DNA of 51,973 bases. It comes from Patescibacteria group bacterium (GTDB taxonomy: Bacteria; Patescibacteriota; Saccharimonadia; Saccharimonadales; Saccharimonadaceae). The position numbers and the translations under genes were made by a program. The notes beneath the pieces are model-generated. The model had not been told where the DNA came from. It searched no databases and saw only the letters and a program-made list of their open reading frames with translations. The stretch is from the NCBI GenBank assembly GCA_004322265.1, contig SCSZ01000021.1:1-51973 (forward strand). The letters are read 5' to 3'. Numbering within the stretch: the stretch's first letter is position 1; the number at the start of each line of letters is the position of its first letter. This document shows positions 32,176-41,763 of the stretch, piece by piece.

Positions 32176-33600
32176 ATGTCTAAAACATTTTTCTTTTATG
32201 ATCTAGAAACGAGTGGCCTGAGTGGGCGTGAAGACCGAATCATGCAGTTTGCTGGAATTCGTACTGATATGGATTTACAACAAGTTGGCGAGTCAGTGAA
32301 TGTCCTTGTCAAACTGAACGATGACGTTCTACCGAGCCCTGACGCAATCATGGTTACAGGGATTAGTCCGCAGTCAACCAAGGACGATGGCTATAGTGAG
32401 GCCGAGTTCGCCAAAATGTTATCGGAGGAAGTCTTTACGGCTGACACGATCACGGTTGGGTTTAATAATGTGAGATTTGACGATGAATTTATCCGCCATT
32501 TATTTTGGCGTAACTTTTATGATCCGTACGAATGGAGCTGGCAAGACGGACGGTCGCGCTGGGATCTACTGGATGTCGTACGCCTAACTCGGGCGCTTCG
32601 ACCCGAAGGCATTAATTGGCCAGTTGATGATAAAGGTAACCCGACCAATCGACTAGAACTGCTGGCATCAGCTAACAAACTGACTCATACCAAAGCTCAT
32701 GATGCGCTAAGTGATGTTGAAGCGCTCATAGACGTTACAAAACTTATTCGTGAAAAACAACCACAACTCTACGAATATTTGTTAAAAATGCGTGATAAAA
32801 ATGAAGTCAAAAAGTTGGTTAATCTGGACGTGAAGCAGCCGTTCGTATATGTTAGCGGTCGACTTGATAGCGCATTCAATAAAGCAACCGTCGCATTTCC
32901 ACTAACCGCGGGCAAAAATGGAAACGTTGTAGTCTATGACCTGCGCTATGATCCAACGCTGTTTTTAGAAATGAGCTCCAAGGATCTCGCCAAGAAATTA
33001 TATGCAACGTGGGAGGAACGCCAGGCCGACGACTTTGTAAAACTACCCGTTAAAGAACTTCAATATAATCATGTGCCAGCTGTCGCGCCACTTGGTGTTT
33101 TGGAACAGGGCGATGGCTGGAAAAATATTGGCTTAACCCAGGATGTAGTCGCAAAACACAAAAAGATGTTACTATCAGCTCCTGGCTTTGCCGAAAATAT
33201 TCGTTCGTTATTTGAGAATAAACCGGATTACAAGAAATCACCTGACCCCGAAGCGCAGCTTTACGATAGTTTTGTTCCTGATATAGACAAACTGCGTATT
33301 GAATCTGTTCGTAATGCGAATATCCGAGAGCTAGCGGACTTTCACCCTAATTTTACCGACGAACGGCTGCCCGAATTATTGCTACATTATAAGGCTCGTA
33401 ATTTTCCGTCGACACTCGCAGAGGATGAGTCAATTGCATGGGAGAAGTGGCGTTCAGCAAAAATCAGCGCGGCTTTGCCGGACTTCATGAAATCATTAAC
33501 GCGGCTATCCTCTACAGTTACGGATGACAACAAGCAATTTATGCTCCAGGAATTACAGCTGTGGGCCGAAAGTGTTTTACCGGCGGATATTGATAGCTAA
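32176..33600 (+). CDS. sbcB: Exodeoxyribonuclease I
   Basis: Degrades single-stranded DNA 3'-5' in recombination and mismatch repair. The DEDDh exonuclease motifs are visible: ExoI FYDLETSGLS (Asp, Glu), ExoII GFNNVRFDDEF, and ExoIII HDALSDVEALI. The SH3-like and C-terminal helical regions that separate SbcB from plain DnaQ exonucleases follow, with family-like LLHYKARNFP and AALPDFMKSL segments. Length of 474 aa matches full-size ExoI. The stop overlaps the convergent 92-aa gene by 4 nt. Confidence 0.93.
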   Translation: MSKTFFFYDLETSGLSGREDRIMQFAGIRTDMDLQQVGESVNVLVKLNDDVLPSPDAIMVTGISPQSTKDDGYSEAEFAKMLSEEVFTADTITVGFNNVRFDDEFIRHLFWRNFYDPYEWSWQDGRSRWDLLDVVRLTRALRPEGINWPVDDKGNPTNRLELLASANKLTHTKAHDALSDVEALIDVTKLIREKQPQLYEYLLKMRDKNEVKKLVNLDVKQPFVYVSGRLDSAFNKATVAFPLTAGKNGNVVVYDLRYDPTLFLEMSSKDLAKKLYATWEERQADDFVKLPVKELQYNHVPAVAPLGVLEQGDGWKNIGLTQDVVAKHKKMLLSAPGFAENIRSLFENKPDYKKSPDPEAQLYDSFVPDIDKLRIESVRNANIRELADFHPNFTDERLPELLLHYKARNFPSTLAEDESIAWEKWRSAKISAALPDFMKSLTRLSSTVTDDNKQFMLQELQLWAESVLPADIDS

Positions 33601-33875
33601 ACAGCGCGATGTGTCGTGCGTTTAGCACGAACGCTCGTTTTAACCGGTTCCGTAAACAGTGATGTACGAATTATCGGCCATACTGTTAAGCGTAGGATGA
33701 CCACTGTGATTGCCGTTGCGGTTGCAGCCATCATCTCAATAGGTGAAATTAAGATGTTTGTTCCAGGTATGACACCGGCAAATAGGAATAGTAGAAGTGA
33801 GTTTGCTGCGTCCATACTATCAAGAATAAGTAAGAGCGAACCGATCACGCAGATGATAGTAATTGCTTTTTTCAT
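33597..33875 (-). CDS. Small two-helix membrane protein, unknown function
   Basis: A 92-aa protein with hydrophobic helices at about residues 4-35 (ITIICVIGSLLLILDS and following) and 46-68, and a basic C-terminal tail (SVRAKRTTHRAV) expected in the cytoplasm. No family recognised. AAAGAGGT about 8 nt before the ATG is a fair ribosome site, and the minus strand upstream has TTGACA at about 33924-33929. It overlaps the sbcB stop by 4 nt in convergent orientation. The 241-nt gap to uvrA holds only promoters that I can see. Confidence 0.65.
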   Translation of the reverse strand: MKKAITIICVIGSLLLILDSMDAANSLLLFLFAGVIPGTNILISPIEMMAATATAITVVILRLTVWPIIRTSLFTEPVKTSVRAKRTTHRAV

Positions 33876-34101
33876 TCCATCGACCTCTTTAATATTAACT
33901 TTGTAAGCAATATACCACCAGACTTGTCAACATGCAACGATAAGCACTTTGCAATAATAGTCAAAAAGTGTTCTGCCGAAGACGGACCTTTACTCAGCTT
34001 AATTTAAGCTTTGTAAATGGATCTAGCTTACTTGTTTGTATGTGGATGGGTGTACGTTGATATTTATAATTCTCATGGTGGAATAAAGTTACAAAACAGA
34101 G

Positions 34102-34107
34102 TATAAT
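34102..34107 (+). promoter_or_regulatory. -10 box of uvrA
   Basis: TATAAT ends 9 nt before the ATG at 34117. No clear LexA-type operator was seen. Confidence 0.55.
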
Positions 34108-34116
34108 AGTCGGGTT

Positions 34117-36930
34117 ATGTCAGAGGTAATTCGAGTCGTAGGTGCGCGTGAGCACAACCTAAAAAACATTAGTGTGGAGATCCCACGCGATAAGTTAGTG
34201 GTTATTACTGGTCTTTCTGGATCGGGTAAATCTTCGCTGGCTTTTGATACTATTTACGCCGAAGGACAGCGTCGCTACGTCGAAAGTCTTTCGAGTTATG
34301 CGAGACAATTCCTTGGTCTTATGGAAAAGCCCGATGTTGATCAAATTGATGGGCTCAGCCCAGCGATCAGTATTGACCAAAAATCGACTAGTCGTAACCC
34401 ACGTTCAACCGTGGCGACCGTTACTGAAATCTATGACTACTTGCGTCTGTTGTTTGCACGTATTGGCGTACCTCATTGTCCGATTTGCGGCAAACCAGTT
34501 ACTCGCCGTACCAGCGAAACCATCATTGATGAAATTATGAAGATTGAAACGAGTCGCAAGCTCATGATTTTGGCGCCGATTATTGCCAGTAAAAAAGGTG
34601 AGTTTGCGCACATTCCCGAACAGTATCGTCGTCTTGGTTTTGCTCGTGCACGCGTTGATGGAGTTATTTACTCGCTTGATGAATTTCCTGATTTAGATAA
34701 GAAATATAAACACGATATTGAAATTGTGGTTGATCGAATCGCGATGAGTCCGGATATGCTTGGCCGCGTTACGCAGTCGGTCGAACAAACTCTCGAAATC
34801 GCTGACGGAATCATTCAGATCCTAGATGTTGATAAGAATGAAGTGGTTACCTATAGCCAACGATATGCCTGTCTCGATCACCCAAACGAAGATATACCAG
34901 AGTTAGAGCCACGACTATTTAGCTTCAACGCGCCACAAGGCGCATGTCCAGTCTGTACGGGTCTCGGTAGTCGTTTGGAAGTTGATCCTGACCTTGTTTT
35001 CAATCCAAACCTTACCATCGCCGAAGGCGCGATCCGTCCCTATAACCGCGTGAATAGCGACGCCTGGTATATGAAACGACTGGCCGAAGTTGCAAATGCC
35101 CATGGCTTTAGTATTCACGTTCAAGTAAAGGAACTATCTGCTGCGGATCTTGAGAAGGTACTGTATGGAACGGGCGATCAAAAATATACAGTCAATCTAG
35201 GAGCGGGACGCACCTATGAATCGACCTATGAAGGCGTGATTCCTAACCTCGAACGACGACACAAAGAGACCGATAGCGAGTTCATGCGCAAAGATATCGA
35301 ACGATTTATGCGTGAGCGTGAGTGTCATGCTTGCCACGGTGCGCGGCTGAAGCCAGTTGTCCTGGCTGTTACTGTTCATGATCTGAATATTATGGATATT
35401 TGTAATCTTGGCGTCGACGCAGCGCTTGATCTGTTTGAAAACACCTTGAAGCTAAACGACCAGGAGCAATTTATTGCAGTACAGATTTTCAAGGAAATCA
35501 AGGCACGTCTTGGCTTCATGAGTAACGTCGGACTTAATTATCTAGAGTTATCACGCGCAGCCAACACGCTTAGTGGCGGTGAAGCCCAGCGTATTCGACT
35601 TGCTACTCAAATCGGTTCAGGTCTTCAGGGCGTGCTATATGTACTGGACGAACCGTCAATTGGTCTTCATCAGCGCGACAATGATCGTTTGATTGCAACG
35701 TTAAAGCACCTTCGAGACCTCGGCAACACCGTTTTAGTCGTTGAGCACGACGAAGATACAATTCGTCATGCCGACTATTTACTCGATATTGGACCAGGTG
35801 CTGGTATTGCAGGTGGACACGTTGTTGCAGCTGGTACACCCGACGAAGTTGCTAGTAATCCTGATAGCATCACGGGGCGTTATCTAAGTGGCACTGATAA
35901 AATTGATGTCCCTAAGAAGCGACGGGTAGTAAACGTTGATCGTCGATTGATCGTAAGGGGTGCTCGTGAAAATAATCTCAAAAATATCGACGTCGCTTTT
36001 CCACTCGGACTCATCACCGTCGTGAGTGGTGTAAGCGGGTCGGGCAAATCAACGCTTGTAAACGACATTCTTGCCAAAGAGTTATCAGCACGTCTTCATA
36101 GGTCTCACGAGATTCCTGGTGCGCATGAAAATATCGAAGGCATCAAGCATCTTGATAAGGCGATCATCATCGATCAGTCTGCAATCGGCCGAACGCCACG
36201 CTCGAACCCAGCAACGTACACAGGCGTTTTTACGCCAATTCGTGAATTATTTGCAGGAACTCCAGAGGCAAATATTCGCGGCTACAAAGCAGGACGATTT
36301 AGCTTCAACGTTAAGGGTGGTCGCTGCGAAAACTGTCAGGGTGATGGCGTGATTAAGATCGAAATGCATTTTCTACCTGATGTTTATGTAACCTGTGGTG
36401 TCTGTAAGGGCAAACGCTATAACCGTGAAGCGCTCGAGATCAAGTATAAGGATGCAACGATTAGTGATGTTCTTGAGATGACCGTTGAGCAAGCTGCAAA
36501 GTTCTTCGAAAATATTCCGGCCATTGCACGTAAACTCGATACACTTGTTGATGTAGGCTTAGGCTATATTCACTTAGGCCAACCAGCAACGACCTTTAGT
36601 GGTGGTGAAGCTCAGCGTATTAAACTTGCATCGGAGCTATCTCGTCGTCCTACAGGTAAGACTCTCTATATTTTGGATGAACCAACCACCGGCCTTCACA
36701 GTGCGGATGTCAAGCGACTACTCGGTATTTTACAAAAGCTGGTCGAGTCAGGTAACAGCATGGTGATTATTGAACACAACCTTGATGTCATTAAAACCGC
36801 CGACTACCTGATCGATATGGGTCCTGAGGGCGGACTTGCTGGGGGTACGATTGTTGCAACTGGAACACCAGAAGAAGTTGCTAAAGTTGCAGCCTCGTAC
36901 ACCGGGCAGTACCTAAAACAAATGCTCTAA
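34117..36930 (+). CDS. uvrA: Excinuclease ABC subunit A
   Basis: Damage sensor of nucleotide excision repair. The 937-aa protein has two ABC modules: Walker [11 protein letters not shown] (about residues 32-41) and [10 protein letters not shown] (about 637-646), with signatures [14 protein letters not shown] and [14 protein letters not shown]. Zinc modules are visible: CPICGKPV, the CPVCTGLG region, CHACHG, and CENCQGDG paired with CGVCKGKR. The UvrB-interaction region with the [20 protein letters not shown] stretch is intact. UvrC and a PcrA/UvrD helicase are in this window; uvrB is not. Confidence 0.97.
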   Translation: MSEVIRVVGAREHNLKNISVEIPRDKLVVITGLSGSGKSSLAFDTIYAEGQRRYVESLSSYARQFLGLMEKPDVDQIDGLSPAISIDQKSTSRNPRSTVATVTEIYDYLRLLFARIGVPHCPICGKPVTRRTSETIIDEIMKIETSRKLMILAPIIASKKGEFAHIPEQYRRLGFARARVDGVIYSLDEFPDLDKKYKHDIEIVVDRIAMSPDMLGRVTQSVEQTLEIADGIIQILDVDKNEVVTYSQRYACLDHPNEDIPELEPRLFSFNAPQGACPVCTGLGSRLEVDPDLVFNPNLTIAEGAIRPYNRVNSDAWYMKRLAEVANAHGFSIHVQVKELSAADLEKVLYGTGDQKYTVNLGAGRTYESTYEGVIPNLERRHKETDSEFMRKDIERFMRERECHACHGARLKPVVLAVTVHDLNIMDICNLGVDAALDLFENTLKLNDQEQFIAVQIFKEIKARLGFMSNVGLNYLELSRAANTLSGGEAQRIRLATQIGSGLQGVLYVLDEPSIGLHQRDNDRLIATLKHLRDLGNTVLVVEHDEDTIRHADYLLDIGPGAGIAGGHVVAAGTPDEVASNPDSITGRYLSGTDKIDVPKKRRVVNVDRRLIVRGARENNLKNIDVAFPLGLITVVSGVSGSGKSTLVNDILAKELSARLHRSHEIPGAHENIEGIKHLDKAIIIDQSAIGRTPRSNPATYTGVFTPIRELFAGTPEANIRGYKAGRFSFNVKGGRCENCQGDGVIKIEMHFLPDVYVTCGVCKGKRYNREALEIKYKDATISDVLEMTVEQAAKFFENIPAIARKLDTLVDVGLGYIHLGQPATTFSGGEAQRIKLASELSRRPTGKTLYILDEPTTGLHSADVKRLLGILQKLVESGNSMVIIEHNLDVIKTADYLIDMGPEGGLAGGTIVATGTPEEVAKVAASYTGQYLKQML

Positions 36931-36931
36931 G

Positions 36932-37621
36932 TTATTTTTTCTTAAAGAAAATAGTCGACAATTGATACTTTGCGCCATTAATAAATGCGACCCGTTGTTT
37001 CTTATCCTTAAAGATGTGAATCAGTGGCGGCAACACCGACAAAACGATGATAACGAGGACAATAGGTAATATGACGCTATCGATTGCGATACCCATTGAT
37101 TCGAACCATTTGCCTGCAAAGTAACCGAGCGATGTAATACCAGTTGCCCACAGCAGGGCACCGATGAGGTTAAAGCTTAGGAAAGTTTTATACTTCATTG
37201 TGCCAATACCGGCAACGATCGGCGCGAATGTACGAATAACGGGAATAAAGCGTGCGATGATAATCGTTTTACCACCGTGTTTTTGGTAGAAAGCTTCGGC
37301 TCTCTGAATGTTTTCTTGCTTGAACAGCAGTGAATTTGGACGAGTAAATATTTTACGTCCGACCCGTCGCCCAAAGGTGTATCCAACACTATCGCCAAGA
37401 GCCGCAGCCAAGAAGAATATCACAAATGCCAAAAAGATATTAAAGTGAAGGTGCGTTCCACCTTGAATCAAAAATCCAACGGTAAATAGAATGCTGTCGC
37501 CTGGTAGAAAAAAGCCAATCAGTAGGCCTGACTCGGCAAATATAATGAGTGCGACGATCAAAATTGCCGCCCATGGGCCGGCCGTTGCTGCGAACGAGGT
37601 GAGGTCAAATCCAGGTATCAT
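36932..37621 (-). CDS. DedA family membrane protein
   Basis: A DedA/VTT-domain protein; relatives act as lipid-carrier flippases or affect membrane potential. Several membrane segments are seen, with the family motifs FAESGLLIGFFLPGDS, GDSVGYTFGRRVGRK, and ARFIPVIRTFAPIVAGIGTM. The 229-aa length assumes the second ATG. I prefer 37621 over 37627 because the TAAAAT -10 box ends only 3 nt before the first ATG and 9 nt before the second. Its stop lies one base from the uvrA stop, in convergent orientation. Confidence 0.92.
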   Translation of the reverse strand: MIPGFDLTSFAATAGPWAAILIVALIIFAESGLLIGFFLPGDSILFTVGFLIQGGTHLHFNIFLAFVIFFLAAALGDSVGYTFGRRVGRKIFTRPNSLLFKQENIQRAEAFYQKHGGKTIIIARFIPVIRTFAPIVAGIGTMKYKTFLSFNLIGALLWATGITSLGYFAGKWFESMGIAIDSVILPIVLVIIVLSVLPPLIHIFKDKKQRVAFINGAKYQLSTIFFKKK

Positions 37622-37630
37622 AGTCATCCC

Positions 37631-37636
37631 ATTTTA
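37631..37636 (-). promoter_or_regulatory. Extended -10 promoter of the dedA gene
   Basis: Minus strand TGC then TAAAAT. Its spacing makes the ATG at 37621 the likely leaderless start. Confidence 0.6.
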
Positions 37637-37774
37637 GCATATCTGACTTTTATGCTCTGTGAGACAGACTAAAGGCGTAACGCGAGCTCTGTTATACTTT
37701 AGTAAACAGAGCGAAAGTGGTCTGTCGAGCAGAGTGTAAAAGTCAGACGTCTCGCTAAAGAAAGGTATTCATGG

Positions 37775-37780
37775 TATAAT
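37775..37780 (+). promoter_or_regulatory. -10 box of rplY/ctc
   Basis: TATAAT with a 42-nt gap to the ATG at 37823, leaving room for a real Shine-Dalgarno; one of the few non-leaderless promoters here. Confidence 0.55.
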
Positions 37781-37822
37781 GAATATACATAAATGCCCAA
37801 AGTGGCCTATAAAGGAGAACAC

Positions 37823-38521
37823 ATGAGCACTAATATTTCACTTAAGCTAGATCCACGCACCGTAACAGGTAAAAAAGTTGCCTCGCTTCGTAAGGATGGT
37901 ATCGTCCCAAGCGTTGTATATGGTGGCGACAGCGTTCCAATTTCAACCCAGTCAGCCATCGTTGAGACAACAAAAGTTGCCCACGTCGCTGGTCTGCACT
38001 CGCCGATTGATATTATTCTAGATGGCAAGAAAGTTCTTGCGATTATCAAATCGATCGACATGGATCCCGTTAAGCATCTACTACGGCATGTTGCATTTCA
38101 CACAATTAACAAAAACGACAAGATTGTTACAGAAGTTCCTATTATCCTTGTCGGACTGGGTGAGAGTGCCGCAGAACGTGCCGGTCTCGTGGTGCTACAG
38201 GCGATTGAACATCTCGAAGTTCGTGCACTACCCGCTGACCTTCCTGAATCAATTGAGATGTCGATTATTGATCTTGCAACCGACGAAGACAAACTTACTG
38301 TTGCTGATGTTAAGCTACCTATTGGTGTTGAATTTGCCGATCACGAACAAGACCTTGATCTTGTAATCGCGAACGTTTACGAACCGTCAGCTCTTCAAGC
38401 CGCTAATGAAGCGACAGGCGGAGATGCAGAACCAGAGGACGCAGAAGATGTCGCTGCCGAGAATGGCGAAACACCTGCAGCAGACGCTACAAAACCTGAC
38501 GACACCGAAAAATCAGAGTAG
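37823..38521 (+). CDS. rplY: 50S ribosomal protein L25 / general stress protein Ctc
   Basis: Binds 5S rRNA. The 232-aa protein is the long Ctc/TL5 type: an L25 beta-barrel at the N-terminus (LDPRTVTGKKVASLRKDGIVPSVVYGG), then a second domain with LEVRALPADLPESIEMSI, and an acidic Ala/Glu/Asp tail. The start at 37823 is chosen because AAGGAGA lies 5-6 nt upstream and because the family begins near this residue. The ATG at 37793 lacks a ribosome site. It converges on the ABC exporter gene, with 2 nt between the stops. Confidence 0.93.
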   Translation: MSTNISLKLDPRTVTGKKVASLRKDGIVPSVVYGGDSVPISTQSAIVETTKVAHVAGLHSPIDIILDGKKVLAIIKSIDMDPVKHLLRHVAFHTINKNDKIVTEVPIILVGLGESAAERAGLVVLQAIEHLEVRALPADLPESIEMSIIDLATDEDKLTVADVKLPIGVEFADHEQDLDLVIANVYEPSALQAANEATGGDAEPEDAEDVAAENGETPAADATKPDDTEKSE

Positions 38522-38523
38522 AA

Positions 38524-40290
38524 TTACTCCTCTATAAATCCACCAGATTGGTGAGCCCATAGTTTTGCGTACGTTCCCTTCTTTGCAAGAAGTTCTGCGT
38601 GCGTACCTTGCTCGACAATTTTCCCGTCATCAAGGACGACGATACGGTCGAGCTTGGCGATTGTCGATAGACGATGTGCAATAACAATACTTGTTCGATT
38701 AGTCATGAGTTTTTTAAGAGCGTCTTGAATCAGTTTTTCGCTTTCACTATCAAGTGCCGAGGTTGCCTCGTCGAGTAATAGAATTGGCGCATCCTTGAGT
38801 ATGGCTCGAGCGATTGCAACGCGTTGCCTCTGGCCACCTGACAATTTAACACCACGTTCACCGACGACGGTATCAAGACCTTTGGATAACTTTTCAATGA
38901 ACTCAAGTGCGTTAGCAGATTTTGCAGCGGCAAGGATTTCTTGATCAGTTGCGCCTTGTCTGCCATACGCAATATTTTCACGTAGCGAACGATGAAATAA
39001 CATAGGTTCCTGGGCAACGTAGGCGATATGGCGACGAAGGTCCGCCTGAGCAACTTTGTCGATTGGTTGGTTATCGATTCTGATTTCTCCACTATCAACA
39101 TCACTGAATCGTAGGAGCAGGCGAGTAAGTGTTGTCTTGCCCGATCCAGATCGTCCGACGAGTCCGATTCGTTCGCCTGCCTTGATATCAATCGAAAAGT
39201 TTCTAAATAATGCTGAATCATTTTCCTCGTGGGTGAACGTTACGTTATCAAAAACCACGTTGCCGGCAGTAATAGTCAGAGGCTGTGGATTATCAATATC
39301 TTTGAGTTCGATCTCTTCATCGAGTGTGCTGATCATTGGTCCAGCGTCGCCAATAATTCGTACATAGGAACGTGTGATATTTCCGACCGACCAAAGTTGA
39401 GCGACAACATTTAACGTATAGCTAATGACCAGATAGACAACGCCAATATTAGCAAGGTGATGCTCGGTTGCAAAGATTGCTGCAACGAAGGCAGCGATAT
39501 TCATAACAGTCATCATCGCGCCAAATGACCCGGTAATCAGTAGGACGCTCTTCATTTCTTTCATGCTAGCCACACGCAGGATTGCAATCAGGTTTTTGTA
39601 TCCCTTGAGCTCTGTGTCCTCTGCGGAAAATGATTTAACGATAGCAATGTTACTGACAACGTCAGCGAAGTAGGCGGTGGAGGCGCTTGATTTCTCTGCC
39701 ACATCGCGGCTAATTGGTGCGATAGAAGACTGTAGTTTTACAATCACACTGATTATGATGATCGAAAGGATTGCCAGTACCAGACCATATTGCCAGAAAA
39801 TAAATCCAAGAGCCGTACACACGGACAGAACCGTCGCGGTAATTGGGATTGCAGTAAACACGAGTGTATCCCAGAATCGTTCGATTGATCCGTTCAACTT
39901 ACTGGAGTTTGACACCATACTTCCGCTCATATTATTGGCATGATATCCCATACTTTTTTTAGTCAAATGATCGAGTACGCGCGCTGCGACGGTTGCTTGC
40001 ATTTTAGTTTCCGCAAAGTAACTCATCGCAATAGTGAGTCGAATCGCAACAATATCGCCAAAGACTAAGATAATTGCATATCCAACCAGCAGACCAACAC
40101 TTCCTTGGAGCGTTGCCGAGCCGTTTGCTACTTCGGTCAGTAGACGAGATACAAAGATCGGTGCAATTGTTGTGGTAAGAACCGCAAAGGCAATTTGTAC
40201 GAAGATCATAGAGAACGTGAGCAATGGGGCTACTTTGCGTAGTCCGAACAAAAATTCCACAACTCGTCGTGATGAATGAATTCTAGCCAT
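38524..40290 (-). CDS. ABC exporter, fused membrane and ATPase domains
   Basis: A 588-aa half-transporter, expected to work as a dimer. The first 320 residues form a six-helix type I exporter domain. The nucleotide-binding domain has Walker A GLVGRSGSGKTTL (about 375-385), Q-loop AYVAQEPMLF, signature VKLSGGQRQRVAIARA, Walker B PILLLDEATSALD and the H-loop IVIAHRLST. Substrate unknown; lipids, peptides and drugs are all possible. It is divergent from the DUF2127 gene; a TATACT ends 11 nt before its ATG, with a weak AAAGAG between. Confidence 0.92.
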   Translation of the reverse strand: MARIHSSRRVVEFLFGLRKVAPLLTFSMIFVQIAFAVLTTTIAPIFVSRLLTEVANGSATLQGSVGLLVGYAIILVFGDIVAIRLTIAMSYFAETKMQATVAARVLDHLTKKSMGYHANNMSGSMVSNSSKLNGSIERFWDTLVFTAIPITATVLSVCTALGFIFWQYGLVLAILSIIIISVIVKLQSSIAPISRDVAEKSSASTAYFADVVSNIAIVKSFSAEDTELKGYKNLIAILRVASMKEMKSVLLITGSFGAMMTVMNIAAFVAAIFATEHHLANIGVVYLVISYTLNVVAQLWSVGNITRSYVRIIGDAGPMISTLDEEIELKDIDNPQPLTITAGNVVFDNVTFTHEENDSALFRNFSIDIKAGERIGLVGRSGSGKTTLTRLLLRFSDVDSGEIRIDNQPIDKVAQADLRRHIAYVAQEPMLFHRSLRENIAYGRQGATDQEILAAAKSANALEFIEKLSKGLDTVVGERGVKLSGGQRQRVAIARAILKDAPILLLDEATSALDSESEKLIQDALKKLMTNRTSIVIAHRLSTIAKLDRIVVLDDGKIVEQGTHAELLAKKGTYAKLWAHQSGGFIEE

Positions 40291-40301
40291 ATCTCTTTAC
40301 C

Positions 40302-40307
40302 AGTATA
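40302..40307 (-). promoter_or_regulatory. -10 box of the ABC exporter
   Basis: Minus-strand TATACT 11 nt before the ATG at 40290; back to back with the rightward box at 40326. Confidence 0.5.
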
Positions 40308-40325
40308 CTCTGTAAACAAAACGTC

Positions 40326-40331
40326 TATAAT
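40326..40331 (+). promoter_or_regulatory. -10 box of the DUF2127 gene
   Basis: TATAAT ends 7 nt before a GTG at 40339, marking GTG as the start and a leaderless mRNA. Confidence 0.6.
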
Positions 40332-40338
40332 AGGTAGT

Positions 40339-40833
40339 GTGAAAGATGTAAGTAAAAAAATCCGCGAACAGCCCTGGTTTGAAACAGTCTATAAAATTGG
40401 TGTTGGCATCAAGGGATTTGATGGTCTCGTCGAATTGCTCACTGGTGTTGCACTACTTATTTCGCCTTCACTTGTTCATACCGTGTTGAGTGCGGTGGCT
40501 AGTGAGGTTGGCGAGAGGCACGGTAGTGTTTTTCACTTTATAGCAGATTATATAGCACGCATTGATAACGACTTATCGAAAAGCGGACTCGTATTTCTGA
40601 TTATTTTCCTGATAACTCACGGCTTAGTGAAACTCGCATTGGTCTATTGTTTATTAAAAGAAATCGTCAAGGCATATCCAGTCGCACTTGGTATCTTAGT
40701 ACTATTTCTCGTTTATCAAGTATATGTTTTTATTTTGCAACCAAGTATTGGCATGGGACTCTTTACGTTTCTGGACGTACTTATTATCTGGCTCGTCTGG
40801 GGTGAGTACCAAGATCTTAGAGCCAAAAAATGA
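40339..40833 (+). CDS. DUF2127-like membrane protein
   Basis: A 164-aa polytopic protein with four hydrophobic segments. The opening VYKIGVGIKGFDGLVELLTGVALL and the central GLVFLIIFLITHGLVKLALVYCLLKEIVKAYP resemble the DUF2127 family, whose function is unknown. I chose the GTG at 40339 over the track start 40276, because the latter lies upstream of the promoter and inside the divergent gene. The stop is directly followed by the trhO promoter. Confidence 0.82.
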   Translation: MKDVSKKIREQPWFETVYKIGVGIKGFDGLVELLTGVALLISPSLVHTVLSAVASEVGERHGSVFHFIADYIARIDNDLSKSGLVFLIIFLITHGLVKLALVYCLLKEIVKAYPVALGILVLFLVYQVYVFILQPSIGMGLFTFLDVLIIWLVWGEYQDLRAKK

Positions 40834-40839
40834 TATAAT
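40834..40839 (+). promoter_or_regulatory. -10 box of trhO
   Basis: TATAAT begins on the base after the preceding stop codon and ends 11 nt before the ATG at 40851. Confidence 0.5.
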
Positions 40840-40850
40840 ATACGCTGCTC

Positions 40851-41756
40851 ATGGAAAAAATATTGCTTTATTACAAGTTCACTCCGATCGCTGATCCAGC
40901 GACTGTTCGGTTGTGGCAAAAAACACTAACTGAGAGCCTCGGACTTCGGGGTAGGATTCTTATTGCGACGCATGGTATCAACGGTACAGTGGGCGGAGAC
41001 ATCGAATCCCTAAAGAAATACATTAAGACAACTAAAGAGTTTCCTGGCTTTAAAGACATGGTATTTAAGTGGAGTGATGGCAAGGCTGATGACTTCCCTC
41101 GGATGAGTGTAAAGGTTAGGCGTGAGCTCGTTGGGTTTCAAAATGCGGATGATGAATTTTCAGTTGATGAAAGTGGTGTAATTGGCAGCGGCAAGCACCT
41201 CAAGCCAAAACAAGTTCATGAGTTAGTAGAAAAATATGGTGATGACGTTGTGTTCTTCGACGGACGAAATGAGCATGAGGCTAAAATAGGCAAGTTCAAG
41301 AATGCGGTCGTACCAAACACGAACACATCACGAGATTTTATTAATGAACTCGAGAGCGACAAATACGACAAATATAAAAATAAAAAAATTGTAACATATT
41401 GCACGGGTGGTATTCGCTGTGAAGTGATCTCAGCAATGATGAAAAAGCGTGGTTTTAATGACGTCTATCAAATCGACGGTGGAATTGTAAAATACGGCGA
41501 AACGTATGGCGATGATGGACTATGGGAGGGAAGCCTGCGAGTGTTTGATAACCGAATGACGGTCGATTTCAGCGATCACGCGAAAGTTATTGGCGTTTGT
41601 AGTCATTGCAAAGGTCCAACGAACAACTACGAGAATTGTGCGTGGGCTAACTGTAATGATCTTGTCTTGATCTGTCTAAATTGTAAACAAAATCCGGACC
41701 TCCTGTTCCATACAGACATGTGTCGTCAGAACGCAATGGCTAGCGCCACTGTATAA
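40851..41756 (+). CDS. trhO: tRNA uridine(34) hydroxylase TrhO (UPF0176 rhodanese-like)
   Basis: Makes 5-hydroxyuridine at the wobble position of tRNA using molecular oxygen, according to work on the E. coli enzyme. The 301-aa protein has an N-terminal ferredoxin-like domain (ILLYYKFTPIADP, ATHGINGTVGG) and a rhodanese domain with active-site loop YCTGGIRCE (Cys184, Cys190). A C-terminal cysteine-rich region follows (CSHCKGPTNNYENCAW, CLNCKQN). It shares its stop region with the uvrC promoter. Confidence 0.93.
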   Translation: MEKILLYYKFTPIADPATVRLWQKTLTESLGLRGRILIATHGINGTVGGDIESLKKYIKTTKEFPGFKDMVFKWSDGKADDFPRMSVKVRRELVGFQNADDEFSVDESGVIGSGKHLKPKQVHELVEKYGDDVVFFDGRNEHEAKIGKFKNAVVPNTNTSRDFINELESDKYDKYKNKKIVTYCTGGIRCEVISAMMKKRGFNDVYQIDGGIVKYGETYGDDGLWEGSLRVFDNRMTVDFSDHAKVIGVCSHCKGPTNNYENCAWANCNDLVLICLNCKQNPDLLFHTDMCRQNAMASATV

Positions 41757-41757
41757 T
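41752..41757 (+). promoter_or_regulatory. -10 box of uvrC overlapping the trhO stop
   Basis: TATAAT contains the trhO TAA and ends 6 nt before the GTG at 41764. Confidence 0.6.
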
Positions 41758-41763
41758 AGAAGG

